NCBI GenBank assembly: GCA_032719365.1 | Contig: CM064873.1 | Location: 6,668,501 to 6,732,500 of the forward strand | Source: Prinsepia uniflora | Lineage: Eukaryota; Streptophyta; Magnoliopsida; Rosales; Rosaceae | Direction: 5' to 3' | Length of the DNA stretch: 64,000 nt | In this document: in pieces, positions 1 to 13,085 of the stretch | Layout: the number at the start of each line of letters is the position of its first letter | Numbering within the stretch: the stretch's first letter is position 1 | Notes under the pieces: model-generated | Seen by the model: only the letters and a program-made list of their open reading frames with translations | Told to the model about the DNA's origin: nothing | The model's database searches: none | Translations under genes and position numbers: made by a program

Positions 1-199
1 TCAAAAAATATTACTTTGACTCCAACTCCAAGTCAAAACATTTAAATCAAGGCTCAAGCACAAAACACTATTTCCACACAAATCCATAAAACATGTGTCC
101 AGAACAGTAAATAAATGATTAATCATAAACCATAAATCGACATATAAATGTAATAATATCTAGAATACGTCGTGCTGGTAGTTGACTCTTGAGTCGTGT
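1..199. other. Unclassified AT-rich flank
   Basis: No coding signal is seen. The sequence is rich in AAACCATAAA-like words similar to the reverse-strand LTRs further on, so it may be the edge of another LTR, but no terminus is visible. It ends in CGTGT (195-199), the left target duplication of the next LTR. Confidence 0.3.
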
Positions 200-3100
200 T
201 GACATGACCCATCCCAATCCCCCCGGGATTAATGCGGGATGACCCTGCTCCCGTCGGACACGAAGTGTCAGACAAGGGATATTTCTGACCTTTGCCCTCC
301 CGGGCTATCAGAGTACGCCAGGATCCGGAGGAGGCATGTGATATCTTGATCTCTGCTACAGTCCACATCCGATGTTAACCTGAAGGGTATTAAAACAGAA
401 AGACTGTGAGTGGACAAAAATAAAGAGTTTATAAAAACATATTTCATAAAAGACCTTTATACCCTTCACTAAAAAGCATGAATAGATAGTAAAACCATTT
501 ATCTTATCACATATGTTAAAACAACCATAATTAGGGACTCAGCCCCAAGTTTCTTAAATCCAAGTCATACGGGCTCCTGCCCAAAACCATTTACAGAAAA
601 CCATAACATAGTAAACATATGTGGGATCTCAACCCAAATCCATTTATCATCATAAAACATAATTTCCCAAACCACTTGAAATCATGTTTATCCATTATAT
701 TTCATATCCAAGAACCTGTCACGGCAAAATAAAGATATGCGCGTGCTAACCGGGGTCTCAAACCCAAGTCTCTCTAGGGTCCACCCAGGTCAATTTCCGT
801 AGATCAATGACCCTCCCTGAAGGTAACGAACCATGCCCATCATGAGAGTAAAGAACCCAACTAGGGGGCGACTCCACTCAGTCAGTGCTCCGTGACTACT
901 CCGGGGTCCACCCAGGCCAACGACCCTCCCCGGAGGAGACAATCATATATAAAGGATGAAATATGAAAAACCTTTTGAAATCATTATTTAAATTTTTCCA
1001 GGATTCATGCCCGGCCCCTCATAAGCCGTCATGAACCATAAAACCTTTCATGGGTTCATGCCGGTTCCCATAAACCGTCATGACCCATAAATCCATTTCA
1101 AGGGTTCATGCCGGTTCCCATAAACCGTCATGACCCATAAAACCTATTTGTAATACATAGTTGGGCGCTAGGCCCGAATCTACATAGAAACTCGACCTCC
1201 TGTCCGATCGTAAACCAACTGGGCCTCCGGCCCGATTCCGTAAATCAAATGGGTCTCAAACCCGAATTTACCTTTTCAAATCCAAAACCATTTCATGAAG
1301 TCATATCCTAAACCATAAGTACGAAAAATCAATGTAAAACCCGAAAACCTCGATTTACGTGCTTGCCTCGAAATACGTGAAACCATATAATTTACAAGTA
1401 TCCAAATCAAAATCATAAAATCACATTCATTATCCTTTTGGAAATCCAAAACCATTTCATTCAGACCAATAAAGACGTACGGACCCGTATAGGCACCGTA
1501 TAGGACCGAAACCTCGAAATACGTGCCTATACGTAACCACACATCCAAATGCACTCATGGCATCACAAACAAGTATTTAAAACATATAATAAACATTTAT
1601 GCATGCACCAATTTAGAAAACAAGGTCCACTCACAGACCGTCCGAGCTGCCCCCTCGATTTGCGTGTCATACGGCTCTCCCGAGCCAATCCGACCTCTCC
1701 GGGTCATCCTGACCTATCCAAATCATATCCAAAGGTTACTACTAACCTATACAAGTCTATATTAAGAACCCTAAACTTTCTTGGAAAAGTCAACGTGTCC
1801 CGAGGTGAAATACCTCAATTTGACCAACCTAACGATCTCCGATCGATTCGAAACTACTGCCATTGGAGCCGGATCGTCGAAACCTTTAAAATGACACTGG
1901 GCCCACTCAAAACACTTTTCACACGCGCCCTAACGCGCTTGGTCAACGCTGCTACAGTACCTGCTGACGTCATCTGACAGCTGTCAGGTCTGACATGTCA
2001 GACTCTGACAGGTGCCACGTGTCAAGCTCTCATTGGTCCATGTCACGGTGCTGTCAATGCCACGTGGCAATCTGACATGTGCCACGTATCAGCCCCTGAT
2101 TGGGCCACGTCACTGACATGTCAGTGCTGACTGTGCACTGACATGTGACACGTGTCGGCTGATGAGTGGTCCACATCACCTGACAGTCTGACAGGTGCCA
2201 CGTTATCATGCCACGTCATCACCTTCAACCTCTCATCAGGTCGACCCGAACCCTATAACCGGGTCGCCGTGACCCGCCGGTTGACCCGGTCGGTTCTCCG
2301 TCGTCCGGCCACCAAAACATTCCCCGTTTGTCCCATTTTCATCCCCTCATCCTAACCTAGAGATCTATGGCCCTAAAAACTGGGAAAAACCTCAAAAAAC
2401 TATACCTTCCAAGTTCATCAATGGCGGTCGTGACTACCTCCGCCGTTCACAGCCGTTACAGGCCACCCCAAGCCCCAAAACCAATCCTAAACTCCTCCTA
2501 GGACCACCAGCAACCTAACCTAACCCTTAGAATCGAATAACAACTAACAAAACTAAATTTCAAAATTTGAAATATTTTCTTACCTCACGGGTTCCCCTCC
2601 GCCGTGTCCTCCGCCGTCCACCGTCCAGTCCTCCGGTTCCTCATCCCCTCACACTCCTCACGGTCACTCACAGAATGATGGAAGTGGTGATATGGGTGTG
2701 TGTTAGGGAGAAAATGAAGAAAATGGTGGGAAGGGGGGTTTCGGGTTTGGGAGGAAAAACAAAGAATGGGGATGATGATGATGATGATGCTCAGATGAGA
2801 GAAATGAGGATTAGATGATTAGATGAGTGGTGAGGATTTAAAGATGAAATTAGATGAATGGCTAGGATTAATGAAGAAAAGATTAAATATAATAATAATA
2901 ATTATAGTATTATTTTATTAAGTAGATATACCTTTTTAGGAACTAGCCAATGGGATGAGTGACACTTGTCACTCATCCATAGGTCCACCTAAAATATCTG
3001 ACCAATCAGATCTTGCCAAATCATTCCCGTCTCGAAGTACGTGCAAAGTGAAACCGAACTTCTGTGACCCATAACTCTCCCATTCGAAGTCCGATTTCAG

Positions 3101-3493
3101 TGTGCTGCCTGTCTATGGATTTGTATCGTCCCGATCTACGTAATAGTCCTCGGCCCTCGGTAATCGGACATCCCGGTCGAAAAGTCAACTATTTGCTCCT
3201 TTTAACTAAAATTACCAAAATGCCCCTAAACTTCCGAACGTCATAACTTCCTCCTCGAACGTCGGAATTGAACGTGCCACCTGTCTATGAACTCGTGACG
3301 TCCTAAGCTACGTCACAGTCATCGGTCAAAGTCCATTTGACCGCCTGAACAAAAAGTCAACATTTTACCCACGCTAGGGGCAAAACGGTCATTTTGCATC
3401 GTTCGCCCGATTTCGCCTAACTAATCACCGATTAACCTCACTAATCGTGATTAGTCACTAATCTAATTTTGGAATTCAGGACGGATCGTTACA
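200..3493 (-). repeat. Solo gypsy LTR D (reverse)
   Basis: On the + strand it reads TGACATGACCC at the left and GGATCGTTACA at the right, the reverse complement of the TGTAACGAYCC...GGGTCATGTCA ends shared by LTRs in this window. It is flanked by CGTGT (195-199) and CGTGC (3494-3498), a 4/5 target duplication, and no internal retroviral sequence adjoins, so it is a solo LTR. At 3294 bp it is the longest single uninterrupted LTR here. Inside are runs of TGACATGTCA and CACGTG (1960-2220), a GAT microsatellite (about 2769-2787) and the paired motifs GTGAGTGGAC (406-415) and GTCCACTCAC (1625-1634). Confidence 0.85.
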
Positions 3494-3498
3494 CGTGC

Positions 3499-3680
3499 GC
3501 TCCTTAGAAGTCCCTAGAGCACCCTCCTCCCTGTCAAACTAACAACCGGGGGGTCACCAATAAAACAGATAACCTCATACATAACCACCCCTCACCCCCC
3601 TCCAAAAAAAAATCATGGGATAGTTCACGCATTCCGAATACGCAACTTATGACATAAAATGCTCAAAATTACCCAGAAAC
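3499..3680. other. Unclassified spacer between LTRs
   Basis: About 180 bp with no recognised repeat or ORF. It includes a C-rich then A-rich run near 3590-3615. It ends in GAAAC (3676-3680), where the left target duplication of element A would be expected. The right copy is lost, so this cannot be confirmed. Confidence 0.3.
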
Positions 3681-4762
3681 TTTAACGACTCGGAAATTCG
3701 AAATAGGAAAAAATGGAAAAGTTGGATGTAAAATGACGATTTTGCCCCTAGTTATAAGGGCCAAAAGTTTACTTTTTGATCGGGACCTTGTTTGGAATTT
3801 CCAGAAGTACTGTTGGATAGGTCTCGGGACGCTGAATCCGTAGACAGGCGGTATGCGTCAATCGGAGTTCGGACATGAACGTTATGGGTCTAGAATTGTG
3901 TGGGGCATTTTGGTAGTTTGTTATGGCATGGGTAAAACGGTAATTTGCCGTGGCAGGGTTAATTGGATAATTAAATTGGCTGATTCAGCTAATGTGGATG
4001 AGGATTGGTCACTTGGTGACACTTGTCACCAGAATTGAAGGCTTGGTGGCTTTGTTTATGCATCGTGTTTGAATGCCTCACAAGGACAAACAAACCCGCC
4101 CACCTTTTTGTTTGAATTCCATCAATTAACTGATGGATGAAGCTGAGTATATAAACCTGAGACGGTGGGATGAGTTTACAGCAAGAGAGAAGTGGGAACG
4201 AGAGGAGAAGAGAGGAAGAAAAACCAGAAAAACTCGAAAACCTTGAATTGATAACTTAGGATCGAATTTGAAATTGTGAACATGTTTGAGTGAAATTGAC
4301 CTTAAAATTAGCTTCCTGGGATTGAGACGAGTCGAACCCAATTAAATTTGAAGGAAATTGGACTCGTTTTGGACTAGAACAGAGAAGGGGAGGACCTTGA
4401 ATTTCCGAGATTGAGTCGTGATTCTAGAGGGATTAAACGATGCAATTGGACTCGAAAACAGGTTTATCATAGTCCAATGAAGCTTATCGATGCATCAATT
4501 GAAGGAAAAAAAATCGATTTTGAGCTCGGTGTTCTTCGAATGATCGAGTTCGAATTGATGGATTAAGGTATGTTTAATCCAAATTGATGTTACAGACCCA
4601 TAATTAAATTGTTTATGAAGCTAATAGAATGTTCAATTGCTGAAATGGATGTCGAATTGATAGGAATTGAACCGGGTCACCTCGCGGGTCGCATGATTCG
4701 TTTACCAGGCAAACGGGTAAGGACAATGCACTGTAGCAGGCTCGTGAGTTTCACGCGCAGCC

Positions 4763-7531
4763 TGACAGGACCCACCCCGATTATCGCCTCGATAATCGGG
4801 AAGAATCCTGCTCCCGTCTGACAACCGAATTCAAAAGACCAAATAACCGAATAACTTACACCATATACATTGTCAGACCAGGGAGATTAAACGATACAAT
4901 CAACTGAAAACAAGTCCACAGTTTCACATAGCATAGTTACAAAACAAGATAAGGATAAAATCCTACTCTATGAACTAACTACACCGCAACGGGAAAACTT
5001 TATGCCTCTGCCTCGGCGTTATCCCCCAAAAAATGTACCACGACCTGGAGGGTATTTAAAACAAAAAAGTGTGAGTGGACTAAAACAAAAGATTCTAGAA
5101 AACAGTTTAATGAAATCGGGGTTCACCCTCCAGTTTTACAACACGCATGCATAACTAAGTATTCGAAAACACTTTTACGAATCATATGGAAACTGTTACA
5201 GTAAACAGCCATAAAATAAACAGCCATAAAACCATGTAAAACTGAATGTAACATTAACAAATCAAATCTGTTGGATCTATCTGATTCTTTAAACTCATAT
5301 ATCAGGCCTTCCCGGGTTACCAACGAGTCTTTAAACTCAGAACATAATCAATAGGCCTCGGGGGGTATCACAATAACCGAGTCTTTAAACTCATCACGGT
5401 AACCGAGTCTTTAAACTCACGAGTCTTTAAACTCAATCTGAGTCTTTAAACGCAACCCGGGCCCGCCCCCGTCATAACATATCCGGGTCTTTAAACCCAA
5501 AACCAAATCCAGCAATCGTACCGGGTCTTTAAACCCAAATCATGTGTAAATCGTAACAAGTCCGGATCCATCATGATCCAAGTTCCCAAAATCAATCCGA
5601 AATCAAATTTTGTCATAATAGGACTTATGTCCGAATTTCACATTCCATCCCAAATCTTACTCATAAATCACAATCAAATCATCATTAAAACGTGATATGC
5701 ATAATCATATAAAATTACTTCATCAAACCATCATTAATGCATAGGAGAAAAACGTAATCTCGAAATACGTAAAATGCGATAATCACATCGAAAAATGTGC
5801 AATCACGTAAAGCAGGAATGTCATAATCATAAGCATAAAACCATATATAGAAACATAAAACAAGTGAGTAAAAACAGTTATGCATGCTCGGTTAGAAATC
5901 AAAAGTCCACTCACGGAATTTGAACGCGTCAATCGCGTCCCGTACGCTCCTTGGTTTCCTCGGGAATGTTCCGGCCTGTCAAAGATCACAATTTGGGTCA
6001 CAAACACTTCCAATAAGTTTACATTAATTTCCCTAATTTTTCAGGATTTTTCGACGTAATTAACTTAAAATCCTAGACCTTCGAACCCTCAAAACTATCC
6101 TGAACGACGTCCGATCGACTCGAAATTTAACTCAAAATGTTCATTAAACTGAAAGGATGAAATCATAAGTTGACCGTGATCGGAGATATGGTCTCACGCG
6201 CTGCCCAAAGTGGTTGTGTGTGAAAGCCACGCGCCATGCACAGTGACGCTACAGTGTCATCTTCCTCGCCCGTATTTATGTTAAACGGGTCCCACACCCG
6301 CGACACAACCCGGTTGAAACTCTATCAATTCTCACTTAATTCCTTCCTTTTTTCCACCTAAAACCTTCCATGGTAACTTAATTTATGTTCTCCTTATTAA
6401 TTTCAAACAACAAGCTCTAAATCCAACTATTCTCTCAAGATCAAACAGACGGGTCAACTTTTGAAACTCACTCAAACCAGCTTGGTTTTCTAATTAAATG
6501 ATACAGAAGCTTCGTGTGACCTAAACAAACTTTAAATCGTAGCCAATTTCATGAATACTTACCTGTACGTAGTCGTCCTCAACCTTGAAAATTTCCAGAA
6601 ACTGGAACTTGGGATCTTGGCCAAACCGCGATCAATTTCCTTCAATCTTTGTATGGTTGAGTTCGAAATGAACCCAGAAGGATATTCTTAATCTCCGTTT
6701 GGCTCATCTCAGCTCACAGATTAATTTTCAAAATTGCCTCCAAATTTTCAGTTTTTTCGAACTCTGTTTTCTCTCAACTTCCTCAGCCCTTTCCTTTTCT
6801 AACTGATCCTCTCAACCCACTCTAACTCCCCATATTCAAACCGTCCACCCAACAGCTCGTGGGAATCTCTTAGTCCCCACTGTGATTCTATTTCCCGCAA
6901 ACAGACCCAAAAACCATTACAAAATCCTCCCGTGCTCTGTTCCCCTCAGTTCTCCTAGGACGCCTAACACTCACTCAGTCTTTCTCAGTGACCAATGTCA
7001 CTCACAACGTTAAACAATTCACTGAACAATCCACTGAACGGATTAAACAATTCCCACGGCAAACCACCATGGCTGTTTAAAACTGTGAATTGGCAAATTA
7101 CCATTTTACCCTCCTTGACAAAATTACCAAAATGCCCTTCTCGTTCTAGAACCGTAACTCATCCGTCCGAGGTCCGTTTTAAGCGTGCCGCCTGTCTACG
7201 GACTCAAGGCATCGAGACCTACCTAACGGTCCTTGAATTGCGTGAAAAATAGTGGTCGAACAAAAAGTCAACAATTTCCTCCTTTTCAACCTAATTACGA
7301 AAATGTCTTGAACTTCAGAACGTCATAACTTCTTCCCTGATCGTCGGAATCGGACGTGCCACTTGTCTACCGACTTGTGACGTCCCGAACTACGTCACAG
7401 TCATCAGTCAACGTCCGTTCGACCTACGAATTAAAAAGTCAATAATTTGACCATACTATTCACAAGGGTAAAAACGTCAATTTTTTTTTTATTTTACAAA
7501 TTTACATCCTTCGAAATTTTGGGGCGTTACA
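4763..7531 (-). repeat. Solo gypsy LTR B (reverse)
   Basis: It is bounded by TGACAGGACCCACCCC and TTTGGGGCGTTACA, with perfect 5-bp target duplications CAGCC (4758-4762 and 7532-7536). It interrupts element A's 5' LTR exactly, since the host sequence resumes as in the 3' LTR near 17455. It carries the U5-end hairpin CCCGATTATCG / CGATAATCGGG (4776-4800), an array of GAGTCTTTAAACTC words (5311-5535) and the arms GTGAGTGGAC (5071-5080) and GTCCACTCAC (5905-5914). It belongs to the same general family as the LTR at 33410-36412 but in opposite orientation. Confidence 0.9.
5311..5535. repeat. Array of near-palindromic GAGTCTTTAAACTC words
   Basis: Around eight copies of GAGTCTTTAAACTC or GGGTCTTTAAACCC occur at irregular spacing, some back to back. 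Equivalent arrays occur in other LTRs at about 9495-9740, 35580-35815 (opposite strand), 43988-44060 and 47010-47095. The core TTTAAA is a palindrome and the outer GAGT/ACTC or GGGT/ACCC bases change together. Confidence 0.8.
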
Positions 7532-8905
7532 CAGCCACTCACCGCTGCGCGTGAGTGCGCGTGGGCCTGATTCCCGAGGTGAGTTCAACATGCCGTTTTT
7601 TCTATGCAATGTAACGAACATTTTGGCGTTGGTTTCGAGTTAATCGGACACCGTTTCGATATTATTTCGAGAGTCCGAAGGTTTATGTTACGTGTTTAAT
7701 TAATATTTAATTCCCGGAAAATTTTGAATTTATATGATGTTAATTAAGTCCTTAGTGACCATGAGTAATGATTTTGGACAGGATTCGAGATTCGTGGAAA
7801 ATGTCGAAAATTACGGAAGCGCGTGTAGCTCAGAAAGCGAGCGGTTTGGACGGTGTGTGAGTGAAAGTTTGTTTTATAAACCATTATGCATGCATAGTTA
7901 AATTTTTTACGTGATTGATTGCATGGTTTGAATTGCAATGATGTCGTGATGATGTGGCATGATTGTTTGTGATTTAATGATTATTTTAATCGGTCTTTGG
8001 GGCAAGTTTTACGAGGAATGTGCAAATGATATTTTGGGCTAGGTCCGGAGTCAAAATGGTTTCAAAATGGATATTTTGAATTAATTGATGAGTCAAGGAT
8101 GATTTCTGGATTATTTTAATGTTTCAAATGATATTTACGGATTTGAGTGTAAATGGTATTCGGGCTTGAGACCCGGTAGGAAATGATTTTGACTTGGTTT
8201 GAAGTCAAGGATGTGATTGAAATATTTTGATATGTAATCCCGGGATGGTTATCATTGTGATTGTGAATACCCAGACGGTCGGAGCTAGGGGATCACCCAG
8301 ACGACCGGAGCTTGGTGGATATGATTGTGAGTTGTTATAATAAGGCAGCTTCTCAGATGCGACTAAGCCTGGATGTACCACTCGGATGTGTCTGAGCCTG
8401 GGGATGTGTTCGCCCAGATGTGACTGAGCCCGAAGGTTGAGCCCAGATGTGTCTGATCCCGAGAATGTTGCTGGATATTGGCCTACGCGTAGTGCGGATG
8501 TGACTATGTGATTGTTTGTGTACTTATGAATAGTGCGGATTGATTGATTGATTATGCATTTGTGAGTAGTGCTGTTTGATGTTGATTGTGATTGCGTACT
8601 GATATTGAGTACGGGTTCTGGTCTGTGTGGCCAGGTGATTATGTTTTCACATGTTTTGGCCTGAGAGCCGGGATTTGATACTTGTTATGTAATTTGGCTG
8701 GAAAGCCAGTGAATATTATACATATGTTTTATCCTATGCATGCATGGTTTGATAAACTGGAGGGTAAATGATGTATTTTGAAATGCGTTTTAAATGATAT
8801 TATTTTTGTCCACTCACACCTTTATTTTTTATGACCCTCCAGGCCGTGGCAAGACGTTCGGGGCTGATCGAGAGGCGGAGGCATGAGCGGAAATCAGTGC
8901 AGTCA

Positions 8906-11888
8906 TGATAGGACCCACCCCTAATCCCCCGGGATTAAGGGCTAAATCATGCTCCCGTCTAACTTACGCATGACACGAAGGCTAAACCGACGTCCAACCT
9001 CCATGTGACACGTAAGTCGGATAAAGGATTCTCGATTCGACCGTCCAACAGTATCCGGACTTCCCAGAGTGCACAGAATCTACTGTGGATCGTACGTGTG
9101 ATGTCTCCGTCTCTCTCGACCAACAGCCCGCACCGCAACAACCTGGAGGGTATCAAAAACATGAAAAGACTATGAGTAGACAAAAATAAAGTATAAGTTT
9201 ATAAAACAGTTTATAGAAAAGTACATTTTTACCCTCCACGCAAAAACCAATGCATGCATATCAATACATGTTATGAAACCATTCATATCAAAACCATCAA
9301 TGAAAACCATTTGAAAACTCGAATCAAATCCGTTATTCAAATCAAGGCCTCAGCCTCAAATCACAAGTCAATCTCAAATACGGCAACTCAGTCCCAAAAC
9401 TCATCAAATCCATATCATCCGGGCCACTGCCCAAAACATTCTGAAAACCAGTGAAAAACATCAATCATGCGAGTTTACTGGATCTCAAGTGCGTCCGAGT
9501 CTTTAAACTCAAAACCATGCGCAATATCAGGCCTTCTCGTGATATCAATGAGTTTTTAAACTCAAAACACAATCACGGGCCTCGAGGGGTATCACAATCA
9601 CCTAGTCTTTAAACTCAAAACACATACCGAGTCTTTAAACTCAAAACATATCAATCCAGGGCCCTCCCCCCGTCAATCAATCCGAGTCTTTAAACTGAAA
9701 ACCAGATCCAGCGGTTTTTCTTTTCTTTTTCCGAGTCTTTAAACCCAAAACCATTTTCATTCGAAAACCATAGAAAATCCTTATCCGAATCCGCAACAAT
9801 GATTTCGTAAGCTAGCATCCGGAACCATCATCCCGAACCCAAATCCAGATTTCCTTTCCAAAACTCAAAACCAAATCTGAAATATCATTCCCGAAATCCA
9901 GTGTCAATACCGAAAGCTCGTTTATCGAAATCTCAGAAACAGGGCTCCAGGCCCGAAATCACTTTTCCAAAATCCATTTCAAATACTTGAAATCAACTCA
10001 TCTTTCAAATCCCGAAATCAAATCATTAAAACCATGATCAAATCACAAGATCAATCGAAATCTCATAAAACGTGTAGTTTCATAAATACCTCGAAATACG
10101 TGCAAAACCGTAAATCATCAAAATCATAATCAATATCATAGAATCACGTATAGAAAACATATAAAAACATATATGCATGCATCTTAAGTTAGAAAGAAAA
10201 GTCCACTCACAGACCATTTCGCCGCCGCCTTGATACGCGCGCACTTATGCCGTTCCCGGCCAATTCACTATCACCAGCTTTCCCGAACCTGTCCAAATCC
10301 CAATATAAGGTCACTAACTACTTCACAATGGTCATACTTAAGCCCCGTAATTTTCTCGAATTTTTAACTATTTTTAACTGAGGCCTAAAATCTTCGGGCA
10401 TCCCAAAACATACGAGACAATGTCCGATTGACTCGAAATCAGCTCCAAAATGTTCGTTACATCGAACACTTTAAAATTCGTGTTGGAACCTCCCTTAAAA
10501 TGTGTGCCGCGTGCCCACACGCGCCGCCCAAAGAGGCTGCACGTGGGCCTCACGTGCCAAGCACCTGCCATCTTCTTCCTCGGGTAAACCCGGTCCGACC
10601 GGTTCACGGTTCAGCCTAAACCGGTGTGGCCGGTTCGCCCTCTTACAACATTCATTTTTGTCCGTTTTCAGCTCTAATTGATCCCTTAAGTTTGTCCTTA
10701 AATTCCTAATCGAATGACTTGATCAAAACATGAATTTTTCAATCCAAAGCATACCTTCAAACAAACGTTCGAACCGGCCGTCCACCACCTTGATGGTTTC
10801 CTCATCTCCGGCCACCGTTGGCCATAGTTTCAAATCCTACTAACTCCCCTGGACTTCCAGATCATCACCCAACTAATCCAATCGACCGACAAACACTAAT
10901 TCAAGAATTACCATTTTTGACTTAAAAACAAAACTTCAGAGAAAGCTCACTTACCATTCTATTTAGGACTCACCAATAGGTTCCACCAGTTCCTTACAAC
11001 CTTAGACCCATCACTTGTGAACCAATTTGATCATTAACCCTTCAATCGATCACCACCATTTCAAGTTAAAAACAGAGGCCTTCACGGTTTGATCAGGCTT
11101 CCATCATCTCTCACCGTCGTGAACAGCCCAGCTACCACCGTCATCTGTGTGTCCTCTCCTCATTTGCTTTCCTTCACAATGTATGGGTTATGGAAGAGAC
11201 TTGTTCGAAGTGAGGTATGAGTATCAGCTCAGTCTTTGTTTCCCTCTGTTGTAAACCAAACACACACACCGTGCACGATTTTGAAATCAGCCTGAGGCTT
11301 CTACACCAATCCAGACCCAGCCAGGTGTCCAAAACCTGGTGGGCACCAATCCCAAGGTAAGCCATGTGTCCACAGATAACAGGCATAGATTCTTAGACCG
11401 TGAAAAAGACCAAAATACCATTTTGCACAAATTACCATTTTACCCCTCGGAGTTCTAGACCTGTAACTCCATCTCTCGAACTCCAAATAACACCTGCCGC
11501 CTGTCGTTGTATTCAGGGCATCGAGACCTATCTAACGGTCCTTGAATTACGTGAAAATTCCTAGTTGTCCAAAAAAGTCAACCTTTTGCCTCTAGTCGAT
11601 CCAATTACCAAAGTACCCTCGAACTTCCGAACGTCATAACTTTTTTCTCGGATGTCAGAATCGGACGTGCCACCTGTCTATGAACTCGTGACATCTCGAA
11701 CTACGTCACGGTCATCGGTCAAAGTCCATTTGACCATCCGAACAAATAGTCAACATTTTTACCCATTTCAGGGGCAAAATCGTCCTTTCGCACCGTCCTT
11801 CCGAAATCATCCAACTAATCGCTGATTAACTCCACTAATCCATCATTAACCACTAATTTAATTCTGGTTTCCGGGACGGGTCGTTACA
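8906..11888 (-). repeat. Solo gypsy LTR C (reverse)
   Basis: It starts TGATAGGACCCACCCC and ends GACGGGTCGTTACA. The target duplication AGTCA is perfect (8901-8905 and 11889-11893), and the interrupted LTR of element A continues as TCCCTTGTCTGACAGG after it. Its length is 2983 bp. It is closely related to the LTR at 43430-49384, sharing the GGGATTAAGGGCTAAA start and the TAACTTACGCATGACACG stretch. There is no coding content. Confidence 0.9.
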
Positions 11889-12005
11889 AGTCATCCCTTG
11901 TCTGACAGGTGCTGAAGGGTAGTTTCGGGACTTCAGTTAACTTGTCAAACGGGAGTAGGACCAGGCACGATTATCGAAGTTCAGTTGAAACGGGTCCTGT
12001 CAAAT

Positions 12006-12017
12006 TGGTATTAGAGC
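12006..12017 (+). other. Primer binding site, element A
   Basis: TGGTATTAGAGC lies three bases after the LTR end. It differs by one base from TGGTATCAGAGC, the complement of the initiator tRNA-Met 3' end used by most plant LTR retrotransposons. Confidence 0.85.
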
Positions 12018-12036
12018 ATTGGGTTACTGATTTGCC

Positions 12037-12078
12037 ATGCCTCCGAGATACGAGCCCTATGCGCGACCTGGTGATTAG
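12037..12078 (+). pseudogene. Remnant gag start, element A
   Basis: The reading frame opens MPPRYEPYARPGD and stops at TAG (12076-12078). The opening resembles the gag start MPPRCEPPPRPDAD at 28898 in the better preserved element, and lies at a similar distance from the primer site. This supports element A as a decayed relative of the chromovirus class. Only 13 codons remain. Confidence 0.7.
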
Positions 12079-13014
12079 GCGGGATATGAAGGTATCAGAT
12101 ATCCCTGGAATGACTATGACCCTGGATAGGGGGTCGAACATTTTATCATGTGTTCTAGTTGCGTCAAACTTGTGTTGGTCCAGATGGTTGTTTACGATAA
12201 CAATAAGGTATATGGATGGGCATGTTAGGCCCAGGATAAACTTGACTCGAGGATAAGGGGTCGGATGAGTGACCTTGGATATCGAATGGGACTCAGAGGG
12301 AGTCCAGTATTGGTTTAGTGTTGAGAGATCCTGAGGTGTTTGCTAGGTGACCGGATATGCCAGTGGTGGCATTGATGTGAGTGAATGTTGAATTCGGACT
12401 CGATAGGAGTCTAGACATTGGATTTGGACTTCATAGGAGTCAGGAGTTGGTATAGGACTCGGGATGAGTCATGATGTGAGATGAGGGACCCGGATGAGCC
12501 GGGAAGGAAGGAAAAGGTAATTATGGTTGTGTAGAACGAATGAGGGTTCACGTGGGAATCCGAGGTAGTGAATTGGATGTGAATTAAGTATCCATGCATA
12601 TTGTTGGAGAGGTACATCCGAATTTCGGGGACGAAATTCTTTAAGGGGGAAGGTTGTAACGACCCGGAAATTCGAAAAAAGAAAAATTGGAAAATTTGGA
12701 TGTAAAATGATGATTTTGCCCCTAGTTATAAGGGTCGAAAGTTGACTTTTTGATCGGGACCTTGTTTGGACTTTCCAGAAGTACTGTTGGATAGGTCTCG
12801 GGATGTAAGACCCGGTCTTGGAAGCAAGAACGGTGAGCAAGACCCTTGAGCTTGAGAAGCAAGAACGGTGAGCAAGACCCGTGAGCTTGGAAAGGTAAGA
12901 TCGGTGAACGATCCCACATCGCTCTGGGAGGGAAAGGTGAAGTACCTTATATGTGTGGGCACGTATCTATCTAACAAAGGCCTTTTGGGAGCTCAGTGGC
13001 TTTGGAGGGATTAG

Positions 13015-13085
13015 AACCTCAAAGTTAAGCGAGTTGAGGCTGGTGCAATCCCATGATGGGTGACCTACTGGGAAGTTGCACGTGA
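13015..13085 (+). ncRNA. 5S rRNA-like segment in Cassandra left LTR
   Basis: AGTTAAGCGAGTTGAGGC resembles the plant 5S box A (AGTTAAGCGTGCTTGGGC). GATGGGTGACCTACTGGGAA resembles box C (GATGGGTGACCTCCTGGGAA). Order and spacing are as in a 5S gene. In Cassandra these boxes are known to act as a Pol III promoter. This is not a functional ribosomal gene, since the 5' and 3' parts differ. Confidence 0.8.

Larger units (their letters stand above)
3681..12002 (+). repeat. 5' LTR of element A, in three pieces
   Basis: The LTR starts TTTAACGACTCGGAAATTCG (one base off the TGTAACG of its partner at 12655) and ends GGGTCCTGTCA at 12002, directly before the primer site. It is split by reverse solo LTRs at 4763-7531 and 8906-11888. 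Removing them and their target duplications leaves about 2560 bp. The right arm motif GTCCACTCAC is at 8808-8817, and the left arm is mutated (GTGAGTGAAA, 7857-7866). Confidence 0.85.
12003..12654 (+). other. Residual interior of element A
   Basis: These 652 bp lie between the two LTRs of element A. Beyond the primer site and gag start no gag or pol motif is readable. There are irregular repeats of the type GGACTCRRTAGGAGTC (about 12275-12480). The 3' end AATTTCGGGGACGAAATTCT then TTAAGGGGGAAGG (polypurine tract, 12641-12653) matches what precedes gypsy 3' LTRs. A large internal deletion is the simplest explanation. Confidence 0.75.

Noticed and set aside
2567..2818. Open frame ending in a run of Asp codons
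   Set aside because: It lies inside LTR D. The Asp run is a GAT microsatellite and there is no family-like sequence.
5311..5535. CRISPR-like array
   Set aside because: Repeats are 14 bp near-palindromes at irregular spacing inside a plant LTR. No spacers of constant length and no cas genes.
12006..12017. tRNA gene
   Set aside because: Only the 12-nt primer site complementary to a tRNA 3' end is present. No cloverleaf follows.
13015..13085. A genuine 5S ribosomal RNA gene
   Set aside because: Only the internal boxes match, the ends differ, and both copies sit symmetrically in TRIM LTRs.
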